Source: Brachynemurus nebulosus (taxonomy: Eukaryota > Arthropoda > Insecta > Neuroptera > Myrmeleontidae). Taken from it: 64,000 nt of DNA. The position numbers were made by a program, and so were the translations under genes. Shown one piece after another: positions 56,422 through 64,000 of the stretch; position 1 is the first letter of the stretch, and each line of letters opens with the position of its first letter. The stretch lies in the NCBI GenBank assembly GCA_035578155.1, contig JAPWDM010000008.1, positions 31,653,780-31,717,779 on the forward strand, given 5' to 3'. Below the pieces are notes generated by a model. The model saw only the letters and a program-made list of their open reading frames with translations, did no database searches and had not been told where the DNA came from.

Positions 56422-58602
56422 TTTATTTTTAATTGTTGTCGATTATCGTTAATAAGGACATGAAACGAAAAAAGGATCACAACCGCAATTGATATCCTTT
56501 TTCCCGGATATCTACCCCAATGATTCAATCAATAAATTAACCACCAACGCCATTTCGCTTTAAGTTTTTAGGTTAGGTTTTTTATAGGTAGGTATGTCGA
56601 TCGAACGAAGATGACCATTCGTTTCACTGTAGAAAACCTTAATTAATATTTGGTCATTGTTATTTGTAACGTAAGATAAAATTGGTTGAAAAGAGGGGGG
56701 TGAAAAGTACAGGGGAGGTGTTCACTTATTGGTTTATCCGTGCAGTACAATTACCTCTCTACACTGAGTAACAAATATAAATGGTCTGATAAGTGTTAAT
56801 TTATCTATGTTACCCATTACAGATTGACTAAAAAATATTCGGCCATGTCGTCACGCCAATGGTAGGATGGGCCATTTTTGTTAAAATGAGTTTTTTTAGG
56901 TCCGGCGAAAGTCCAGCTCTGAAACCGTTTTTTTTTTTTTTTTGTTCCTCAGTTATTACCTTGAGAGAATATTAATAAATATTAGTATACCTCTATTTCA
57001 GCATCCTGTATAACATAGCGATTTTCGGTAAAAAATTACTTTTTAAAAGCAGTAAAAATAAATTTATTATTATATTTCTTTTATCCACCTAATTCGATTA
57101 ACCGCCATAGTTCCGGCCCCGACGGTGGCGGTTAATCGATGTTTTACTATACTTGTAAAATGTACCTGCACGTATTTCATGAAGCTATATGAGGCGTTAT
57201 TCAAAGGTGTGGAGGAATTTTCATTACTCACTACCTTTTTGACCAATGCAATCACCGTATTAACCATTATTCAATGGATTTTGCGTCTGTTTTGTGAATA
57301 ATATAGGTATGTATCAAGTCTTAATTTCATATAATATGTTGCGTAGTAAGGTGTAAGTAAACAAAACATTTTGAATTTTATTTTGATCGTATCCATAGAT
57401 ACATATACGAACATTTAATGAAATTAGAGATAGATTAAAAATTTTATTCTTTTAATTTAAAATTTATATTTAGTTTTATTTAAATCAAAAAGGAAAAAAG
57501 TCGTAGAAAAAATATAGTAATCTCACTCAGATGCATTATGACACTCGCCTCGTAAACTCGGCTCGTCTCGCAATTCCATTTTCGTGAGTAATAGCTATCA
57601 TTACTAGCTCGTTGAATAATATACTATTTATTAATTAGTTCTAATTACTTTTTGGTTGTTTCCATTCATTTTTGGTCAAAAAGGTTACAGATGTCAGAGG
57701 TAGAGAACACAACGCATATAAGTGAGTGAATATTATTTAAACCGTACTGTACACATACAATTTTTATATCCGAAATAGTTAGGTTGTAATAAAATAAATG
57801 ACGGCAAAGGTGCAAATAAACAAAATGGTTACAATTTAACCAAATATATTTTACAATACCGGTAACTTTCACCTTTTTGTTTATTTTCTACATTTTTCGT
57901 CTGTTTCTTCTCCCTCGATCTTCTCCGGATGGATGTCAGGGTTAGCGGCAACGTATAAACGGGAAAAATATACAACAAATTAACGGTATCAAGGTAGGTT
58001 CGCATTTTCAGAAGAAATTTTCTTTTTTTAAAAAAAAAATTTTTATTAAAATAAATTACAGAAGATTGTTCTGCTAATCCTAATATTACGGGCTGTTATA
58101 ATCGGGATTATGTTTCTTCCCACATTTGTGATGACAGTACCAGATAACAAAAGACGCATATACTTATTTATAGTGTGTTTACAAAATTTTCTTAAAAGGA
58201 TTTAGATGTTACTACACAAGAATTCAGGGTGTTCCTGACCAGTATTTCAAGCATGGGGATTCGTAAACTTTAAGGGGATACAGTTTCGATTAAACTAGGC
58301 AAATGTTACGGAAGTAGATGTACTTGAGAAGCTAAAGCCAAAAGTAATGCAAAACTACAAATTTCTTTTTCTTCCAACAACTTCTTGGAATTAATGTGTA
58401 GGAATTGTGGCATCTTTGTTTGCATTTTCTAATTCAACTTTCTTAGCCGAAATAACTTCAACTGAATGTTTTTAAGTGCCTATAGTAGCTGCAATTTTTT
58501 TGTATTTTTTAAATTAATAGCTTAAAAACTACGAGGGGAGCGAGTTATTCATCATTTTGAAGCTCAGAATTTAAAAAAAAAAAACTTCAAAATGAGAGAT
58601 GG
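56422..58602. other. Gene-free stretch after the V-ATPase gene
   Basis: AATAAA near 56,530 could end the V-ATPase transcript. ACCTCTATTTCAGCATCC...ATAACATAGCGATTTTCG near 56,990 is a decayed copy of the repeat seen at 11.9 and 18.7 kb. No further gene is supported. Confidence 0.5.
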
Positions 58603-59580
58603 TACACAGTGAAAAAATTTCACATGTCCAGAACGGTCCATTCAATTTTTTGTGTCATTTTAACACAAAGCAGATGTGTCAAATCTATACACAAGATTTG
58701 TGTCAATGATTTAACACACAAGAGGACATACAATTTGTGTTAATTTTTCAGAGATTTATCAGAGTTAGTTGTTAAACTTTTTTATGCAGTATTTTAATTC
58801 CAATGAAGCTTAAGATACTTGAAAGTCGTCAAGAATTATAACGATTTTGTTCATATATTATTATAAATAAGACTCAAAGAACGCAAAGTAAGTCAGTTCT
58901 TTGTAACAATTCTTACTCGTGTCCATATATATCTACGAAAATATATATAATAAAAAAGGTGAGAGTAGTTCTAATTATTAAACAAAACCGGAAAATTGTA
59001 AGTTTTTTCAGTTATTGACGAATATAGTTTTATTAAACGTTTAAAAATGGAACAATTTTCTTACATTTTAAGTTCTTTTGTTACAGATTCAGTTAAAAAA
59101 AAATCATGTAAGCTTATTTGAGTTTGTATTATATAATATACAAATAATCTTACATGTAAGTAAACTTACATGATTTTTTGTAACTGAATCTGTAACAAAA
59201 TAACCTTAAAATGTAAGAAAATTGTTTCATTTTTAAAAGTTTATTAAAACTATATTCGTCAATAAGTGAAAAAACTAAATTTTTCGGTTTTGTTTAATAA
59301 TAAGAACAACTCTCATCTTTTTTATTATATATATTTTGGTAGATATATATTCTAATCTAATTTACTTATAATATTCTTTTGCTCTACACAAATATTATGT
59401 TACTTCTTTGTTGTACAAAACAGGTTAACATTTTGTTCTGTTAAATCGAAATTTGTGTTAATATTTTCATTTAACATAAACACTAAATATTACATTAACG
59501 CAGGGTTGTGTTACTTATTTAACACAAAACTTTTAACCACTAGTTTTTTTTACGCAGAACACAAATTTTTTTACTGTCCT
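58603..59580. mobile_element. DNA element with TTAACACAAA subterminal repeats and a central palindrome
   Basis: The ends TACACAGTGAAAAAATTTCA and, inverted, GAGGACAGTAAAAAAATTTG are loosely alike. Within about 150 bases of each end TTAACACAAA, TTTGTGTTAA and variants recur in both directions. The centre is a palindrome at 58,924-59,351 with arms of about 200 bases. The segment 59,415-59,500 is homologous to the MITE core at 34.6 kb. No transposase. Confidence 0.65.
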
Positions 59581-61281
59581 CAACCTCAACTTCATTTTAC
59601 GAACCCTTTTTAGTGCCACACAATGAAATATCTGAAAAAAAATACTCATCCCCACTTCATCCTACACCTTACAGAAAGGTACCTCAAGAAATGAAAAAAT
59701 TTTTTTTTGAATTGAGATCTTTACCTTTACATAGTCGATACATGCACAATTTTATGTCTGTAGGTCGAAAGATATAGGGATTATGATGGTGCGACGGACT
59801 AATAGACAGACAAACCGACGGATGAACAAAGTGTAAAGGTTCCGAGATACGGCTTTGGAACCCTACGAACGTATTCGTAGTATTACGAAGCTAATTCATA
59901 TTTCAATGAGCTTGTCATACTGATATAATTACAAACCCACAGTTTTTGCTAGGTAAAAATAACAAAAATCTTTACAAAAATCTAAGTTTATAGCGTTACT
60001 AATTAATTACTACAATAATATACGCTTACATATTAATATTAATTTTTGAAAAATTTGGACAAGCCATTTCTCTACAAACTAATCCTTAAAATGTTTATTG
60101 TAAAATTTCATAAAGTCTATACTATAAAAAATAACACTGTTCAAGGTAGACAATAAACACCACAGTAATGTATTATCGATTGCATATAACAACAAATAAT
60201 TTCATTAAACGTTACAATTTTTATTTTACGTTTAAACATTTATTTTCGTCATCAAGCTCTCCGTATACTCCCCAAAGAATAAAAAATTACTACATAGGTA
60301 TACCTATATGAGCCTGGATCTTGATTCGACATGGTAGATAGATTTGATATAATTAAAAATCTCTTTGAGAAGAGCTTATATAAGTTATAAGAGTATTTAT
60401 ATACGGTGTGATTATCGTATTTATCTTGATGATCAGCCAAGTGGTTACAGATTAACGTTGCACAGTTGAAATGCGGTTTGACAGAGACGGGTGGAGAGGT
60501 ACAGGGGAGGCAGAAAATGTTTTTCCGTTCTTCTTTTGTCCATTATATTCTAACCGACTATGCGACATTACACACGTGAGAATTTTATAGAAAATTTAAA
60601 AAAAAAAAAACAGTTTTTTTAGTGTGAGTTGGAAAATTTTTTTGGAAATTATTACGATTTCCTTTTATTTTGTGTTAGATTTCTATTATGTTGGATAATG
60701 TTGTTGTTAATGTAGTTAATATATGCTCCATTTATAATAGTTTTGTAGAAAGACAAGGAAAAGTTTCACAACAATATGAAAAACTAAATAGGGAAAGGTT
60801 TCCTGCGAGAGGAAAGGAGATGAAACATTTTTATACAAACGACATGAACTTTTATTTTTCTAAATAATGATACTTTTACACCATCACACGCTAAAAATAA
60901 AAATAGTGGGGAAATCAAAATTAAGTGGATTCGATTATTGGATAGCAATTTACTTAATTTTTTGGGGTTTAAATTCGCCTTGGAAAATTGAATAAAATGT
61001 ATACATGTATAAAAATTGAATAAATCGCCTTGGAAAATTGAATAAATTGTATACATTGGAAAATGAAATGAAATGATATGAAATTTTGCACCGAGGTTTG
61101 TTTCCGTATTGGAAAACATTCGCCAGAGATTCAAAACAAAATCATTTCTTTTTCGAAAACTTTCGTTTTTCGTGTGTATCTCCAGATATATTTTCACGTA
61201 CCTTATCGTACGGGATATCGTTAGAAAGATCTTAAAGAACTCGCTTGCCACATATCGAACTTCAATTTCTTTATTCAACTA
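59581..61281. other. Gene-free stretch
   Basis: A repeat-tail-like segment with GACAGACAAACCGACGGATG lies at 59,801. A word of about 43 bases (AAATCGCCTTGGAAAATTGA...) is directly repeated at 60,977 and 61,024. A 164-codon minus-strand frame (60,784-61,278) crosses that repeat and has no recognisable domain. Confidence 0.5.
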
Positions 61282-61867
61282 CACACACCGGCAAAATTAG
61301 CGGAACATACAAAATATCTGTAAAAATCAAACAAACCATTTAATTTCAAGAAATTATTAATCTTATTTAATTATTCACTTAAAATTACATGTTCACAAAT
61401 CGATATACCTTTATTTTTGGTAGCAAAACAAGTAACCATATAAAATGGCAAATTTTTGGAATCTTATGTCGTCTAGGACTAATTTAAGTTCAAGATTATT
61501 TAACAAATAGAAAATGAAACACAGCGTTTTAATCCCGCCTGGTCCCTCCCGTGCTCTTATCAAAGCTTCCATTCGTTTTTCTATACTCAGCATGATGTTA
61601 TCTATAGTTTCCTGGGACAGTCTTTACCATTCTTCAATTACAGCAGTTTGAAGCTCGACCACATTGATAAGAAACGGCATTTGAATTGGAAAGTGACAGA
61701 CTTCTTAAAAAGAATTGCATCAGTAATAAATAAAAACAATTCTATGGAAAGTTAATTGATTCGTTACTTCAATATTATTTTAAGTAAAATTGAAAAAAAC
61801 CGCCAACTTTGTTTGATAAATAGGTTTTTATAATTTTTTTATGTTCCGCTAATTATGCCGGTGTGTG
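61282..61867 (-). mobile_element. Deleted Tc1-like transposon (586 bp), TA-flanked
   Basis: Near-perfect inverted ends of 27 bases (CACACACCGGCAAAATTAGC... against CACACACCGGCATAATTAGC...) are flanked by TA on both sides. The minus strand encodes a broken C-terminal end of a Tc1-type transposase: VVELQTAVIEEW, a stop, then LSQETIDNIMLSIEKRMEAL and IRAREGPGGIKT. The catalytic core is missing. Confidence 0.9.
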
Positions 61868-61895
61868 TAGATTAAAAATTTATTTATTTTTTATT

Positions 61896-62081
61896 TTAAA
61901 AAGGGGATAATGCAACTACTGAGATCGTGCCCCCAATAGGGAACCCATGAGCTTGCCTAAATACGTCATCTGTGTACTTGGTAGTGAAAAAGATTTTTTT
62001 AATTTTTTTTAAATTTTTATGTTCTATTTTATGTATAATCATGACAATCAGAACATAATATGTAAATACTAAATTTTGCAT
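61896..62081 (-). pseudogene. Reverse-transcriptase scrap, probably Penelope-like
   Basis: A short minus-strand frame holds YTDDVFRQAHGFPIGGTISV, the Q..G.P.G...S motif before the catalytic strand of reverse transcriptases (Penelope elements have GxxMGSPLSP here). It is isolated, and the YxDD core is absent. The adjoining hammerhead-like motif supports a Penelope origin, though it lies on the opposite strand. Confidence 0.55.
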
Positions 62082-62143
62082 ATATTATTTCCATTTTTTT
62101 TATTTAAGTTTTTAAAAAGATGTATTTAGTAAAAATATTTTTG

Positions 62144-62177
62144 CTTGATGAGGAAACATTTTTGGTTTCGAAACGTC
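62144..62177 (+). ncRNA. Hammerhead-ribozyme-like motif of a Penelope-type terminal repeat
   Basis: The order CTTGATGA, stem II GGAAAC-ATTTTT-GGTTTC, then CGAAACGTC matches the hammerhead core CUGAUGA-stem II-GAAA, with one departure (TT for CT before GATGA). The following GTCGTAAATAAA is typical of the text after this motif in Penelope-like elements. A closing stem III is weak, so activity is uncertain. Confidence 0.5.
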
Positions 62178-62219
62178 GTAAATAAATAGTCATTTTGTAT
62201 CAATAACTCTTGGTGGTTT

Positions 62220-63261
62220 TTCTCCAAAACTTTATCCTTTAGTTATTTTTTATTTTAATTATTTTTTGACTCAAGGAATTTTTTTTTTTTTTGATTCAAA
62301 AAAATATTTCTTTAATTCAAAGAAATCTTTAATCTTTGAAGGAACAAGTCGTTTTGAGAGTGTATACCTACTAAAAGGATTAAGGCCAAGCTATATAAAG
62401 AGGCTCCTGTCGAAAGTATTTATTTATTTTTAAATTATTTTTACTTTTAAACACTCGATATTTTATTCCGAAACCTATATGTTAATTCTAACCATTGAGA
62501 AACCCGGACTCAATGCTTGCAAAGCACGCGCTTGGCGACTTTTTAAAAATAATTTTAAACGTCATTTAACACTCTAGTTATTTATTATACGTAGATACAA
62601 GAAAACACTTTCTTGAAGAAAATTTTAAGATAACTAAACGAAGGTGGAAAAAGGAAAACATTTCATTCCCACAGGTAATAATGGTAGGTATTGCGGTAGG
62701 CGATGTATTATAATGTGTGTTGCTGTGTTTTCCTTAGGTATATTTACTTTTTTTTATTCGAGCATGAACCCTCCTTTTCATCATTTTTATTTTCTATGTA
62801 TTTGTATATAAACATACGTTGTAATTTATTATAAATATTTTTTTTTTTTGGAGTAATACTGCGTGTTACCACCAACTTCATTATGCATAATGCCTGACTT
62901 CCTATTTGATTTATTCATTTTTATTTTGGTAACCCTGTTTGTATTAAGAATTCGGTGTTACTATATATATGGAAAAATAGGTAGTTTATCAACTTGTCCT
63001 CAGTTATTAGAGGAAATTCTAGTAGGTACTTGATGTAAGGTAGAGGAGGGTCAGTTAGGAAAAGGGGTCAATTTTGTTACGAATCAATATAATAATAACC
63101 TTTTGATAATTTCATTATCAGTTTTTCTCTCTTTATTTTCCGTAAAATGCTTATGAGACTATTTGGAAAATGATATCACATTATATTATCCTAAGTATCT
63201 AATTTTTAAGAGAAACAGAGAATTGGGTTAAAATTGTGCAAAAATATTTAGCTGTAGCAAA
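62220..63261. other. Gene-free stretch
   Basis: A/T-rich with T-runs; no coding region or clear repeat recognised. Confidence 0.6.
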
Positions 63262-63787
63262 CAAGGACGCCCATAAGAAAATTTGTAGGGGGGGGGGCTA
63301 GAACTGGGGGTAAGAGAAATTTTTAATATTTTGAATGACGAAATGTAAGTAGTAAGTAAGCAACATGTAAGTAGTCATAAAAGCAAGTGAAATAACGGGC
63401 CCCCGGGCACAAACATTTTCGTCAAAAATTCAAGTGGCGAGCAAACAAAAAAAACACTTCTTCTTACCGGGCCTCCTTTGAAATGTTTCCCCAAGCATAA
63501 TACAATACAAACATAATATCGCCTTTACCACGTAATAGACAAATTAATTACCTATCGAATAGTATATTTTACAAGATTGTAGGATATATAATTTTTGTAG
63601 GACATTGTTTCAAATTTCAAGGTCACCATATAAACTAATGTATTATTACAATTTAAAATGCAGTTATCTCAAAACGAACATTTTCACTCATCTCACTTTC
63701 ATACAAGGAAGGCGATATATTTTATCCTTTCCCTAAAAACTAGGGGGCGCAGCCCCCCCCCCCTGTATCCGGGTATGGGCGCTCCTG
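63262..63787. mobile_element. hAT-like MITE (526 bp)
   Basis: CAAGGACGCCCATAAG and, inverted, CAGGAGCGCCCATACC agree at 12 of 16 bases, both followed by G-runs (GGGGGGGGG) inward. The CAGG(A/G)GCGCCCATA end is hAT-like. The flanks GTAGCAAA and GTAGTAGG share only part of an 8-bp duplication, so the call is tentative. Confidence 0.6.
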
Positions 63788-63822
63788 GTAGTAGGGTACT
63801 CAATTATTAAAAACAAAATTTT

Positions 63823-64000
63823 TAACTTCCTATAGGAAGTTATTGTAATGGGTCCGATTTTACAAATCGCTAATTTTGACATATATCCACGTTTCAAGGT
63901 TACTAGAATCCGAATCCATCGTTTTTAACTTCCTATAGGAAGTTATTGTAATGGGTCCGATTTTACGAATCGCTAATTTTGACATATCTCCACGTTTCAA
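63823..64000. repeat. 103-bp tandem repeat with AACTTCCTATAGGAAGTT palindrome
   Basis: TAACTTCCTATAGGAAGTTA, TTGTAATGGGTCCGATTTTA and ATCGCTAATTTTGACATAT occur at 63,823 and again at 63,926, with only a few changes; the second copy runs off the window. Each unit begins with a perfect 18-base palindrome. Confidence 0.92.

Noticed and set aside
60784..61278. 164-codon minus-strand frame
   Set aside because: Crosses a short direct repeat, abuts a Tc1-like element, has no recognisable motif and an A/T-driven composition.

Overview
This window is about 70% A+T and looks like nuclear DNA of an arthropod, most likely an insect. It has spliced genes with GT/AG introns, mariner, Tc1, hAT and pogo-like DNA transposon remnants, LINE and Penelope-like retroelement debris, many short inverted-repeat elements and several TA microsatellites. 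The order or species cannot be fixed from the sequence alone.

Region 1 (1-6,543) is the most striking part: a compact cluster of eight unbroken, intronless genes from an endogenous Polinton/adintovirus-like element (a double-stranded DNA virus/transposon). On the minus strand are a partial conserved gene running off the left edge, an FtsK/A32-type packaging ATPase and, at the far right, a small protein that may bind single-stranded DNA. On the plus strand are a phospholipase A2-domain minor virion protein, an adenain-like maturation protease, a penton-like protein, a 59-residue basic protein, a hexon-like major capsid protein and a 170-residue protein with degenerate exonuclease-like motifs. 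Together they form a virion-assembly module: capsid, vertex protein, maturation protease, DNA-packaging motor and membrane-active lipase. No DNA polymerase B or integrase is seen; they may lie to the left of the window.

Region 2 (6,544-52,500) has no convincing host protein gene. It is a mosaic of transposon remnants: a tRNA-derived SINE-like segment, a 473-bp internally deleted mariner with TA duplications, a LINE ORF2 C-terminus, a 120-bp minisatellite, a pogo-like element nested in a hAT element with an 8-bp target duplication, a hAT-type MITE with an 8-bp duplication, a Penelope GIY-YIG endonuclease fragment, a hAT remnant nested inside another inverted-repeat element, and several very large palindromes (up to 2.1 kb). 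A CpG-rich island at 32.6-32.9 kb may be a host promoter or first exon.

Region 3 (52,578-56,421) holds two spliced host genes in tandem on the plus strand: an ARHGAP11-like RhoGAP-domain gene whose catalytic arginine finger is missing, and a divergent V-ATPase subunit E gene that keeps an intron after the short N-terminal segment. The splice phases would allow the two to be joined in frame, so a read-through or chimeric transcript is possible.

Region 4 (56,422-64,000) is again gene-poor: a large element with repeated TTAACACAAA motifs and an internal palindrome, a 586-bp deleted Tc1-like element, a Penelope reverse-transcriptase scrap next to a hammerhead-like motif, a hAT-like MITE and the start of a 103-bp tandem repeat.
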